A stretch of DNA of 64,000 nucleotides from Deinandra increscens subsp. villosa (taxonomy: Eukaryota > Streptophyta > Magnoliopsida > Asterales > Asteraceae). Under the pieces are notes generated by a model. That model saw nothing but the letters and a program-made list of their open reading frames with translations, was not told where the DNA came from and did no database searches. The first letter of the stretch is position 1. The number at the start of each line of letters is the position of its first letter. The position numbers and the translations under genes are program-made. Below, one piece after another: positions 23,421 to 35,396 of this stretch. The stretch spans positions 454,265 through 518,264 of the forward strand of contig JBCNJP010000019.1 in NCBI GenBank assembly GCA_039602395.1, read 5' to 3'.

Positions 23421-23422
<2 letters not shown>
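23008..23422. mobile_element. (TA)n-flanked foldback element E4
   Basis: About 415 bp between TA tracts 22960-23007 and 23423-23454. The left end starts GGGGAGGGATATAATGAAAA; the right end is its inverse with a CT repeat added. The arms pair along almost the full length: CTCCGAGTTTGGAAAACC and GCCTAGTAAATATTTT recur inverted. The central palindromes contain TGTTACATATGTAACA. Non-coding. Confidence 0.85.
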
Positions 23423-23454
<32 letters not shown>

Positions 23455-23457
<3 letters not shown>

Positions 23458-24093
23458 AAAAGTTAATTGTAAACCCCTTAAAAAGTGTAGATACCGTAGA
23501 CCCCTATATTGTTCTATAAACTCACTAAAAATTATAAAAACTCATTGCTTCTGAATTTGTTTTTTTTAACTTTTTTTATTTTGTCATATTTCTATCTTTA
23601 TATTTTAATTTAGGGTTTTATTTATAAAGTTGTTAGTTTTTTCTTTATTTTTTATTTTCTTAATTTCAAATTATAATTTTAAGTGAGTTTTATAGAACAT
23701 TGATTTTTAAAGTTGCAGTGAGTTTTTAAAACAATGAGTTTTAAACTTAAGTGTAAGTTTTATAATTTGTAATGAGTTTATAATTTTTAATGAGTTTTAT
23801 AAAACATTGATTTTTAAAGTTGTAATGAGTTTTAAACACAAAAGTGAGTTTTAAAACTCAGCAATGAGTTTTATAATTTTTAGTGAGTTTTATAGAATAA
23901 TACAACATTGTTTAACAACAATTATATTTCAATATATCCAACAACTTTCTAGGTTTTCTTTTTTATTTTTAAAAACTTATCGTATAAAAATATCCAAACT
24001 CAACAGCAATGAGCTTTATAATTTTAGTGAGTTTTATAGAAAAATATAGGGGTCTACAGGGTCTACAATTTTTAAGGGGTCTACAATGAACCT

Positions 24094-24098
<5 letters not shown>
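23455..24098. mobile_element. (TA)n-flanked TIR element E5
   Basis: About 644 bp between TA tracts 23423-23454 and 24099-24158. The left end is GTCAAAAGTTAATTGTAAAC; the right end on the opposite strand is GAGGTTCATTGTAGACCCC, the same terminal words as element E1. The interior is built of repeated AATGAGTTTTATAA-type words. Non-coding. Confidence 0.8.
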
Positions 24099-24158
<60 letters not shown>

Positions 24159-24162
<4 letters not shown>

Positions 24163-27100
24163 TGGGCATGTTTATTAACCACCTCTAAGAGCAATAACCA
24201 ATTAACTAACAATGAATGGGTTGATCAAATTCATTTATTGATCCAATGGTTGTAATTGAAACTGACTTTTTTATTTATGTTATGTTTTTTATTAAATTGA
24301 AAAGGGCAAATCTGTCATTTAACAAACTCACATAAAACCCCCTTCATTTAAAAAAGTCCATAACTTTTTTATACATTGCCGGATTTTTATAAAAATTATA
24401 TCATTAAACTCGTTGCATTTTTATCTTTAATTCGATTATAGTCTCGACATTTGTTATTACCGTTTTCTCAGACGTACGATGTAGCACTAGTGTTACAACC
24501 ACTAATATCATTGTCATAACTGTTAACAAAGAATAAAATTACATCTGTACATTCATAACCAGTAGCATAGATGTTTATACTTAGGTACAACTACATATGC
24601 ATATATTACAAACTATAAATGCATCAATATCTCAAACATACAATATAGCACTAGTGTTACAACAACTAACTTCATTTTTATAACAGTTAACAAAGAACAA
24701 AATTACATCCATAACCGGTAGCATCGATGTTTCTACTTAGGTACAACTGTATATGTATATATTACAAATTACAAATGCATCAATATGCATATAAAACACT
24801 GATGCTATCAAAGATAAAACAAAAAAAAAAATTGTACAACTAAATATACATAAATTACAACCTGCAAAAGCATCAAGAAAATGAAAGAATTTCTCATAAT
24901 AAGAAAATGAAAAGAATTTCTCATAAGAAAATGAAAAAGTTTCATACAACAAGAAAATCAATACAGAAATTCCTACGCAAAAGTCTTGAGATAAAAAGTT
25001 ACAATAAGACATCAATATATCTAATTACCCTATATATACAAATTACAACCCATAGTACAATCTCTAAAACATATTGTACAAACCCCTAATGCACACATGG
25101 TACAAGTCTTTAAACATGTTGTACAAAGTAGTGAGTGTACTACACATGGTTGGGTTGAAATTAATTTCCCACCCCATACCTGCTCCTCTCCTCCTCACGT
25201 TTTCTATTAGCACAAGTTTTATAGCTGATTGTACAAGTAATTATACTTTTTTGCTTTAGTCAGTATAACTCTATGTCCTCATCGACCATCCCTAAAGGAC
25301 ACAGTATGCTTCCCACCCTCCCTGGACGCCTCATCTTCTCCAACCAACTCTGATCCACCTCTTGACATAAAAGGAAAAAAAATCATCTGCGTGTTCTTGA
25401 AGAAGACAAGGAGATGCGGATGGACTAATAACTGATGAGTGATGACTGATTCATAATCCAACGACGATTTGGTCTCCAAGTGGAAATTTAGGGCAAAATC
25501 GTCGGTACATTTTTGATGATTATGTCCTCTCCTTCTTTAATTGTTGGTCACAGGACTCTTTGTTGCGTTCATGGTATTTGCAAGTTCATGGTATTTGCAA
25601 GAGTATGTAGTGCGATTTTTTTTTTGTTCATTTAGTCTCTTTCTCTTAACTCTTGAAATTATGTTCATCACTTCTTTTGAAGTCTTGAGTATTGTATATT
25701 TTTTATGCATGTTAATCGCAGATTTCAGGGTTTTGAAGATCGATGATGATTTCCTCTCCTTCGTTTTCAGGGTTCGTGTCTTTGACTGGCTGACTGTTGT
25801 GTAAATCAGGTTTTTTGATTCTGACAACGGCTTTTGTCTGTATGATTCACATTTTGACGGTAGCTATGATGTGATTTCACTCTGCTTCCTGCTGTCAGTT
25901 GTAGATTTAGGTCACAAACACAATAACTTATTATGATACTTTTAAATTTGTCTAAGAATTCTATGTATGTCCTCATTATCATATACCAAATCATATTTGA
26001 CTAAAGTATCTAACTTGGTTTTCTCTTTCTTTGTCCATCAGATTAATTGGCTGTTATGTTGGAGTCTTTAATCAGCTTTTTGATCTGATTTGTGTTTTCT
26101 ATTGTTCCAGGTTGTTGGAAGCAACTCTCCAGGGGCTTATCTTTACGAGTTTCTTTTTATGCCCTATAATAGTTTTGGTATGATTTGCATTGTACATGGC
26201 TGAATTTTTGAGAATTTATTACTCTTAAAATCTCAAATATTTTTGTCAATTGGGTAGTCGCATGTTGGTCTCAAAAGGTTACAACAGGTGCATTTCATAT
26301 AGGTGTTCATATAATTTGCATTAACCTTTAATTGTGCATTGCAATTATTTAGTGTTACATTGTGTCACATGCTTGGTGGAGAGAGAGGCATTAGCATTAC
26401 AAGTTTAACCGTATGTCCATTCCAAAACACAAACATTACATAATTCATAAGTCATAACTACACACAATTAAAGAATTCAGCTACCTGATAGAATATCTAG
26501 CTACAACCCGCTTCAAGCTACAACCCGCTTCAAGCTACACATGTATGAGGATTGCCTATATGATTAACTAACAAAGTTTGCCTATACCTGATTTCATATA
26601 TGAGGATTCAGAGATCTCTCACTTGCCAGCTCAGAACTCTACTCTCTGATGAGGTTGTAGAAACTGTTTATAAAGCGAGTTGCAAGCAAGTTGATTTTGC
26701 AAAGGTATGTGCTTCTATTAGAACTCAAAATTATGTGATATAGGTTCTTGGATTCATTTGGTTATTTTTTAGTGAATATTATTATGTTTTCAAGCTTTTG
26801 ACACCCCAAAGTATGCCATTTTTCCTTCACTAGAAATGGAATCACGTAATGTCGGCATGACTCAACCAGGGCCACCTAAAACTTGCTCTACTGCACTAAA
26901 ATCTCAAGTAAGAATTTTTGGTTCTATGGAAAGTAGCTTTATATAAGTTTTGCACTTCAATGGCATCAAATTTAGATAAATTTAGGCTGCAATTTCATGG
27001 CAATTGTGAACTGATAATGTTATTTACTTGCTTATTTTATAGCTATCAAACACACAGCCAAAGGTTGCAAGTAGGACTAATTTGGTGCTGCTAACAAGTT

Positions 27101-28949
27101 GGATAGCTAATGTCTATTCACCATGTGTGGTGTCTAATATGTGTGTGAAATCTGTTGTAAAAATGAATTTAGTGATATATTTGGGTTATATTTTAGAGAT
27201 TGTGTACTACATGTATTTCCAATTGTGAAAAAACAGGGATTCTTTCCTATTATCATTAGGCATAATGAAAAGATTTCTCATGGGTTAATAAAGTCAGAGA
27301 ACTGCTTTGCGAGGCTTGAAATTGATGAAGATTGAATGAGAAAGTTAACTGAATCTCCATTATAGATGAATGAAAATAGCAAAATCATTTGAGTTAATAG
27401 ACACTATCATCTGTACAATAGGCCAAATTTGTAGTTGATGGGAGATGGTATTGTGCAGCATCTAAATGTTTGTTCCGACCCGAGCAAGTCAAGGACCCAG
27501 TAACACGAATAATAGTGGGTGTTGAGACTTAGCCATGTAACCACACAAACGGGAACACTAATTACTTCTTGAAACCAAATCTATGTATGTAAGACAAACA
27601 TTCTCCTGCTAGGATATTAGTTCATATGTATGTTTGCTCTGACCATAGGTCGTCAATACATATGTTATAAAACGGATTTTGTACGACTGTTTCTAAAATC
27701 ACACATGCATATGAATGCATCACCGATTTTCTTTGGGTACTGACTACGCCATCAAGTTAACTTAATTTATTAGTTTCATGAGTTGGTTTCGGTTATTGTT
27801 CTTCACGTCTTTCACAAAAGTTTGCTATAGATGCTTATTACTTTGTTTAGATAATTATGCTTAGAATATGTTAGACTGCCCTTTGATGAATGCATATGTT
27901 AGTGTGGTCATAATGGGTTTGCAATTTCAAATCACATATTAACCAAATATAGTCACTTTGATTGCTCATACATAAATCGTTCTTTATATGTGTTTTTTAT
28001 GGCTCCTATTATTACAAGGAATTGGTTTCTTAGCAATGGATAAATATTTAGCTATATTTACTTTCAAACGTTAAATTTTTCGACGTTTCTTCTTTTGATT
28101 GCTCATAAATAAATTGTTCTTCATGTGTGTCATTTTATCCTCATATTATGACAATGGATTAATTTCTTGCTAATGTTGACATGTTTTCTTTCTCCGTTAA
28201 AATTGACGTATTCAACAAGCAAAGACTCCGCCGCGAATCGCGGGTAGCCCCACTTGTAAAAATACAAATAGAAAAGATGAAACCCAAATTTGAGGTCAAA
28301 GGAAAAAATATATCAGAAAATTAATTTCTCCTAAGATTTGTACTTCGATTGATTCCAAAAAATACATAGAATTTTTTTTTCCCCTTAAATCTTCAAATAC
28401 GACGCACCTATTGGCATAAAATCGTGGATGGATGAAACTTTGACGGATTTGACGGATTTGACGGAAATGACGGAAATAAAACTTTGATCTATAAGCAGAT
28501 CAAAGAAACTTTGACAGAAATATTGAAACTTTGATCTATAAGCAGATCGGTGACGGGAATAAGCAAATCGGTGATGGAGGGTACCTACTGAGCCGTTGCG
28601 TAGTCCCGATGGTGTCCTAGATGCGTCGAACTGCATCAGCTGCAACACTTGTTCCGACGATCTTCGTTTAGCCGAGACAGCGGCATTCGTCGGCGATCCT
28701 TATGTTCGGATATGAGAATTTGGTGTGGACAGGGAGAGTTAATATTGCAGCAGATTTTTTTTCTTTAGAACATCTCCAACAGAGAAATGGATATGATGTA
28801 GGAAAATGTTAAAAAGACTAAACTAGCCTTGGCTCAATGACATCCACAAAAAAATCTGACAAATCTAGGACCCTTAGATCAAATTTTAAAAGCATAGGAT
28901 TGAGTTAATTGGTTATTGCTTTTGAGGGGGGTTAATATTTGTTCCCATT

Positions 28950-28951
<2 letters not shown>
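24159..28951. mobile_element. Large (TA)n-flanked element E6 (4.8 kb)
   Basis: Lies between TA tracts 24099-24158 and 28952-28999. The left end GGGTTGGGCATGTTTATTAA and the right end on the opposite strand, GGAATGGGAACAAATATTAA, both continue into AGCAATAACCAATTAACT. The first ~450 bp matches the right part of E7 in inverse orientation. A tandem unit of about 164 bp starts at GCACTAGTGTTACAAC (24484, 24648). The middle (25260-28700) has normal complexity with short ORFs and GT/AG-like signals around 25540-27340, possibly captured gene pieces. No transposase is recognised. It could also be an independent segment that happens to lie between two TA tracts, but the matching ends argue against that. 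Confidence 0.65.
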
Positions 28952-28999
<48 letters not shown>

Positions 29000-29001
<2 letters not shown>

Positions 29002-30682
29002 ATTGGGAACAATTAATAACCCTCTCTCGGAGAACTAACCTAATAACCAAATCTCATGGGTTCATGTATATGATCCAATGGTGTGTAGTAGTTCAGAGTT
29101 TTATGTGGCTGTCATTGAGCAAAGGGTATTTTGGTAAAAAATATATTTTTCTTATCTAAAATAATCTAAGGATCTGGCAAAAAAACCCCATCTACCCACC
29201 TGCACTTTCTCTATCAACAACTGAAGAAGAAATCTAAAATCCATACACACCCAAAGAAGGTCCGGTCGACTGATATCGCCGCTGTTATCATCCTCGTACT
29301 CTCAGTAATGCTGATGCTTCCACCGCAGATGGCTCGCAGCGTTATCATCTTCTTCCATTTCAGTCGCTGCCCCGCTGTTCTAGAGCCTCCGCTGCTTCCG
29401 GGTTTGTATGCGATTTTTTCACTAAATCTTCAATGAAATTGATGAGATTTTCGGTAAATGCCTTCTCGAAAGTTTTTTTTATGCGATTTTCAATTTTTTT
29501 GGGGTTTGTATGATTCATGAACCCCCTATTTTTTTATGCGATTTTAACTAAATATTCAATGAAGTGGTCAGTAAAGTCTATATGGATTTCTTCATGTTGA
29601 AAACGATTTATTAAAAAAATTGAATGATGTATTTATATTAAACTGAAGATTCATTTTGTGTTGAAACCGATTTGATGCTCTCGAGTTTTTATTTTTTCTT
29701 GGATTGTAACAGTTTTGTTTACAAGAATAATATCATCATTTTGTTTTTTTTTTATTGGAACAGTTTTGTTTTGCCATTTTGTTTTTTTTTTTATTTTTTG
29801 TTATGATTTTGAGATTATTTATTTTGGTTGTCGATGACGATGTTACAGTGATGATTTTTAGCAATTGATTGGTGATATGAGATGTTACAGTGATGATTTT
29901 GAGTAATTGATTGGTAATATGACTATGGTTATAACATCATTGTTTATATGCATATTGATGTATTTGTAGGTTGTAATATATACATGTGCAGTTGTACATT
30001 TTGATTATGTTTTTGTTGAATCTTGATAGCGTCGGTGTTCCTGATAATCACACAACTGTTAATGGTTATAGCATTAGTGTTTATATGAATATTTATGCAT
30101 TTGTAAGTTGTAATACATGCATATGCAGTTGTACCTAAGTATAAACATGGATGCTACTAGTTATGAATGTATGGATGTATGTTAATAGTTATGACAGTAA
30201 TGTTAGTAGTTGTAACACTAGTGCTACATCGCATATTGATGCATTGGTAAGTTGTAATACATGCATATCCAGTTGTACCTAAGTAGAAACATCAATGCTA
30301 CTGGTTATGAATGTATGTTAATAGTTATGACATTAATGTTAGTAGTTGTAACACTAGTACTACAACGCACGTCTGAGAAACGATAATAAAAAACGTCGAG
30401 ACTATACTTGAATTAAAGATAAAAATGCGACGAGTTTAATGGTGCAATTTTTATAAAAATCCGACAATGTATAAAAAAGTTATGGACTTTTTTAAATGAA
30501 GGGGGTTTTATGTGAGTTTATTAAATGACAGATTTGCCCTTTACAATTTAATAAAAAGCAAAAATAATTTAAAATAGCAGCTTTGAATTGTAGCCCTTAG
30601 ATCACCAACACTTTTTTGATCAAACCATTGATTGTGGGTTATTTAGTTAATGCTTCAAGACATGGTTATTAAATATGCCCAC

Positions 30683-30685
<3 letters not shown>
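29000..30685. mobile_element. (TA)n-flanked element E7, inverse relative of E6
   Basis: 1686 bp between TA tracts 28952-28999 and 30686-30723. The left end is GGATTGGGAACAATTAATAA; the right end on the opposite strand is GGGGTGGGCATATTTAATAA. The right ~450 bp is the E6 left end inverted, including the CCCCTTCATTTAAAAAAGTC stretch and the CACTAGTGTTACAAC tandem unit. At 29215-29420 there is a GC-richer, leader-like segment possibly taken from a gene; no ORF is recognised. Confidence 0.78.
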
Positions 30686-30723
<38 letters not shown>

Positions 30724-30727
<4 letters not shown>

Positions 30728-30895
30728 TAGGTTCAAATGAGAACTTTTTCTTTTGAGAACTAAATCTCAACCACAAATTTCAGGGGGGGGGGGGGGGCAC
30801 TACAATTAATGGTAGGGGGATACATGTAAATAAACTTGTGGCTCAAATTAGTTCTTTTTAGTTCTCAAATCAAAATGGTTCTCAAATGATCCTCT

Positions 30896-30898
<3 letters not shown>
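30724..30898. mobile_element. (TA)n-flanked element E8
   Basis: 175 bp between TA tracts 30686-30723 and 30899-30928. The left end is GGGTTAGGTTCAAATGAGAA; the right end on the opposite strand is GGGAGAGGATCATTTGAGAA. The loop contains a run of 15 G (30783-30797). Same family as E9 and the relic at 45182. Confidence 0.85.
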
Positions 30899-30928
<30 letters not shown>

Positions 30929-30932
<4 letters not shown>

Positions 30933-31103
30933 TAGGTTCAAATGAGAACCAATTGCTTTTGAGAACTTTTGAGAACCATTCTGGGCCACTAATTTTTATG
31001 GGGGGACCACTCAAATTCATGGGGGGATTTCCCTATAGATAACTAGTGGCTCAGAATGGTTCTCAAAAGTTCTCAAAACCAATTGGTTCTCAAATGATCA
31101 TCT

Positions 31104-31106
<3 letters not shown>
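30929..31106. mobile_element. (TA)n-flanked element E9
   Basis: 178 bp between TA tracts 30899-30928 and 31107-31178. The left end is identical to that of E8 (GGGTTAGGTTCAAATGAGAA) and the right end is near identical. The arms include AACCAATTGCTTTTGAGAAC and its inverse. Non-coding. Confidence 0.86.

Positions 31107-31178
<72 letters not shown>
31107..31178. repeat. (TA)n microsatellite, right end of the TA-flanked array
   Basis: About 72 bp of pure TA, the longest of the nine tracts that separate or bound E2-E9. The others are 21880-21909, 22674-22717, 22960-23007, 23423-23454, 24099-24158, 28952-28999, 30686-30723 and 30899-30928. Confidence 0.95.
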
Positions 31179-31180
<2 letters not shown>

Positions 31181-31511
31181 CTTTGAGAATTCACTCCAAC
31201 TTCTTTATATTATATATTATCCTTAAACATTTAAAAAAATATAAGAAATGTCTATTTTTTAACATAGCTACATCAACATTTTTTATATTTAAACATTATC
31301 CTTAAATTTTAAGGATAAATATGATGGATTGGTAAATATATCAATCCGTTGTTTTTTTAAGGATAAAGAATGTGATGTAGAATGTTACGATAAGGGATAT
31401 GATGTAGAATATTTTTTTAAAAGTCTTTAAATTTTATGTGTAAATGAATTTTAAGTAAATTATAAAGATAAAAAACATGTTGTGAATGTTCTTAGTAATT
31501 TAATTTATTCA
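31179..31511. other. AT-rich intergenic spacer
   Basis: No gene, element end or clear repeat recognised. Confidence 0.5.
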
Positions 31512-31514
31512 TTA

Positions 31515-32434
31515 AAGCATCTGCTATACTATGTATAGTTATAAAGCCCTTATATGGGGCATTAACCGTCACGTAACAGTTTAATAGCAAGGGCTTTATG
31601 CCCTTAAGGTGTGTAGACATAAATCACTTCTCCAATGATTACATAATCATTGTTTTTTGTTTAATTAAAAAAAAATTGAACGACAAACACATCTAGTCCT
31701 AAATTATATCAGAAACACCAATGTCTTTTGTTTAATCTAATTAGACAAATAAACCAACATAATTATTAATTTATATTTTATTTTCTATTCAAATATACAA
31801 ATAAACAGACCATAATTTCATCAAATTATATAAATTACATGTCATATATGTCATATATATGTCATGTAAAAGCTTCCATATAATCATTCATATTTGATAA
31901 CATTTTTTTAATGACACGCTCATCATAGTACGGATCTCCCAATAACTTCATCCATCTTGTGTATATATCGTCAAACCTTCTAAGAACTGGGACTAATTTT
32001 GTCTATTTCCCTTTTAGCTCATCCAATGTACTACTTAATGAAATGGGGTCATCAAACCCCATGTCTTGGTCATATATATATTAATTAAGCGTTTATCGTC
32101 ATATATTTCTTTTACGCGATCCTAATAAGCATCACCTTCGGCTCCGTAGGTATCATTAACCCAATATCCTCCTTAGCTTTTAAAATATAATTGATTAACT
32201 CCTCATCCTCATCTTCGTTCCATCAAGGTGGCATGCGATTATGAGAGGAAAAATTGTTGATAGAAAGTTTAGAAGATTTAGAATGGAGTATAAGAAATTT
32301 TGTGGTTAAAATGTATAAAATGACGGGTTTTATAGAGAATTCATGGCGTTATGGCCTTCTCGAGTCAAACGAATTTTGACCTCATAGCGCCCCGAGGGCG
32401 GTATGAGGCTCCAAAAGACCCATTACAGATAGTC
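31515..32434 (-). mobile_element. Probable PIF/Harbinger-type element with coding relic
   Basis: 920 bp flanked by TTA on both sides (31512-31514 and 32435-32437). The short imperfect ends are AAGCATCTGC at the left and GACTATCTG at the right on the opposite strand. Minus-strand coding relics: NEDEDEELINYILKAKEDIG near 32220-32150 and ELSSTLDELKG...RRFDDIYTRWMKLL near 32030-31930, broken by stops and a frameshift. The protein is not identified. The TTA duplication fits PIF/Harbinger, but the ends are weak. Confidence 0.5.
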
Positions 32435-32487
32435 TTAACCATTTATAATGGGTCCTTGAGTCCCATGAATTCTAACATGAACATTGA

Positions 32488-32710
32488 TAGTGAGAGCCAC
32501 ACATTTGGCCCAATGGTACCCCCCTTGACTTTTCAAACGAGAGGTTTTGGGTTTGAGTTTATCGCCTGAGGCATATTGTTGTAGGTAGACCCATGGAGTT
32601 TTCTCAATTATGGGTTTCCTCCTAGACATGCAGACGGCCAGACGGGGGTCATTATGATTTGTGTATTTAGACGGAATGATGATCTATTTTTCAAGAATGT
32701 TCCTGGGTGA
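32488..32710 (+). mobile_element. SINE-like element
   Basis: A-box-like TTTGGCCCAATGGTA (about 32504) and B-box-like GGGTTTGAGTTT (about 32549) are spaced as in tRNA-derived SINEs. Boundaries are not resolved. Confidence 0.4.
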
Positions 32711-33960
32711 CTGGATACTTACAACAAAAAAAAGATGAGAGACCATGAATAGCCAATTATGTACACGTTATGGACTAAGGGTGTGATGTCATTTTTCTTT
32801 GAATGGCAACATGAAATAAATAATCAAACAAAAGCCAAGTGGAAAGTAGTTAAAACTATAATATTTTTAGATTAGACTATCCATAGCGCAAGAAGAAGAG
32901 GTGCACGTCGGTGTAATGTGGCAACCCATTTGGGGTGTTTGTTCCACATCCTGCGTTGTGAAGTATAGCCTTCCTCCGTCCGTTCCATTCAAATCCTTCC
33001 CAACGTGCGTAAAAAAAAGAGGATCCGTAGGTTTTTTTATTCTCCTCTCACAAACACAAATATACATGTATAAATATTGGGTGTTTGTGGGAAGTGAAAC
33101 GTTAGGGCTAAAATTTGTTTGTGGAAAATATTTGGAAGGATGAGTAAAAAACTGATGTGATATGCTGAGTAGACGCGTTTATGGGAATGATGAGGCTTAA
33201 GGTTACATACATTCTTAAGATTCATGGTGTCATGACATTTTCTCAATTCGGGTGTTTAGTGTGTCTTATGTACTATTTTTCTGTAATTTAATTTAGTATA
33301 TAACTAGATTACTAGTGTTGTTTATATTGATCTCCTATTGTTTAAAACAAACTAGATGATTACCACCGTGTTGCAACGAGAATTATCGTGTGTTCATGTT
33401 AAACCTATTTTATATTACGGGAACACAAAAAAGTAATGAAATTCGACACATTCACATCTTAAACTTACTCTATATCGCTGCAAACATACACTATTAAACT
33501 TTAACAAATTTTTTAAAAAAAGACCTAGAAGAAAAAAAAGCTTGAACATTTTTTTTTAAAAGGGAGAGCCGTAAGATTTGAACATGGGTTGAAACAATAG
33601 CAAGATTTTATAACCAAATTAAATTCAACACCACTAGTTCTTAAAAAAAAGCTATATCGTAACGTAGAGGCGGACTAATACAGTCGTGCTTTTAACACTT
33701 GTAATGAACTATATTAACTCGGTATATCATTATTAAAAGGGGTTAGAGTGTTCACTCTTAAAATTAAGTGTTCCGTGGCCAAACTCGAAAATAACAAAAT
33801 TTAAAATCATTGTAAATTGATGAATAATCTCTAAAAGTTAAAAGATGTTTGGCTAAATGAAAAACAATTTTTCGTTTTATCTTTTCATAAAAGGTCAAAA
33901 AGTCATTGAAAAAAACCAAAAAATTCACTTTTGAAGTGCTTTTGAATATTTGATGGTGTA
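32711..33960. other. Intergenic, possible Helitron 3' relic
   Basis: No gene. At 33350-33385 the minus strand reads a GTTGCAAC-containing weak hairpin followed by AATCATCTAGT, which recalls a plant Helitron 3' end; the partner end was not found. Short ORFs only. Confidence 0.35.
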
Positions 33961-34846
33961 ACCACCACAATAACCCCACTTAACCTTAGGGTGGTGGTAA
34001 TACCTCCACTACCTTATTTCAACCTGACATTTTTTTTAATTTTTTTGTCAGTTTATCACACCACACTTTCATACTTTACCACCCATAATACCCATTCGAC
34101 ACCACCACACACTTTTATTTATTAAAAAAAGGGAGAAAATACGAGAGAGAGTAACTGGATGAGAGAGAGAGAATGAAAAACTGTGGAGCTTGGTGGCCGA
34201 ACACTAAAGTGGGGTGGATAGCTCGGTGCCGCGGGGGTCATTATGGTGTTCTCGTGCAACACCGAGTTCCACATCATCACCACCGAGATGCTCGACACTT
34301 GTATTACTACCAACCTTATATTCTCATATAACTTTATACCCACTCAACCATTTTTAATCATTTCATATATAAAAGCTAAACCAAACCGGCCCAAAATTCA
34401 AATCTAACACCCCAAACCGCCCCAGATCGGCCAAACCGGCCCGGTTCAGCATTCGGACAAAAAACTGACTCGACTGCTTTGCTGTCCCTCGTACGGCTTA
34501 AAAGTAAACCGCCCCGGTTCACCCAAACCGGTCCGGTTCGCATTTATTTTCTCACGATTTTCTCCTTCGTTACTTCGGAGACATTACCTACCCCCAAACC
34601 GGCCCGTATTAAACAAACAGGCCCAGTTCGATTTTTTTTTTCTTGATTTTTTTCCGGTTTGGTAGTTATACCTACCACCGAACCGCCCCATTTTCAACAA
34701 ACCGCCCCGGTTTGGGCTTTCTACCTACCACCTCCCATCCTTATATATTGAACGTTTTGTTACTAAAATCATTACCACAAAACCTTATATTTATCTTTCA
34801 CTATTCAAAACCTCCGATTAACCTTACATTTACTCTAAAAAAGCTA

Positions 34847-35270
34847 ATGGCATCAAGCACCTGTCGTTTGTATTCGATCCATTCTGTTAACGATTACGAG
34901 AACGGGTTAATCGTAGATGATGTCTACTCACGACATCCTCAGTACTTCACGCTAAAGGTTTTTTTATTGCGGTGAATTCACGGCTACACCTGGTCGGCGA
35001 TATGTCGGCAGAGTTTGTACTTGCGTCGACTACATAGACGTATTGACGTTTTTGTTTTTTTAAATGTCATTAATTATGCAGTATCTCGGCTATGATAATA
35101 GACCCGAATTTTGGCTTTACTAAAAGGGCAACAAAGATGAGATCTTGACAGGGGCTTGCACTTTTTATACGATGATTTATCCGCCCACACCTTAACTATG
35201 TATAGAGATGACGATTACAAGAGTATACATGTTTACGTTTTGACGAAGTCGCTAGAGCGGTTTTGAGAAG
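34847..35270 (+). pseudogene. PB1-like MULE-associated protein remnant
   Basis: From ATG 34847 the frame reads DVYSRHPQYFTLKVF. After the T7 run at 34959-34965 the protein continues in another frame with GEFTATPGRRYVG and VDYIDVLTF. Pieces such as YLGYDNRPEF, DDLSAHTLTMYRDDDYKSIH and VYVLTKSLE follow among stops. Order and wording match the N-terminal PB1-like domain of MULE proteins common in Asteraceae (from memory). Frameshifted and stop-interrupted. Confidence 0.65.
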
Positions 35271-35330
35271 GTTGTTTCTTTAATTTTAGCAATTTCTGTT
35301 CATATCGAACTGTGAAACTAAATAATATTA

Positions 35331-35360
35331 AATAATAATAATAACAACAACAACAACAAC

Positions 35361-35394
<34 letters not shown>
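35331..35394. repeat. (AAT/AAC)n microsatellite
   Basis: 64 bp of AAT and AAC triplets just after the PB1-like remnant. Confidence 0.9.

Positions 35395-35396
<2 letters not shown>

Noticed and set aside
28225..28262. CCGCGAATCGCGG hairpin followed by CACTTGT inside E6
   Set aside because: The terminus is CTTG, not CTRR; too weak to call a Helitron end.
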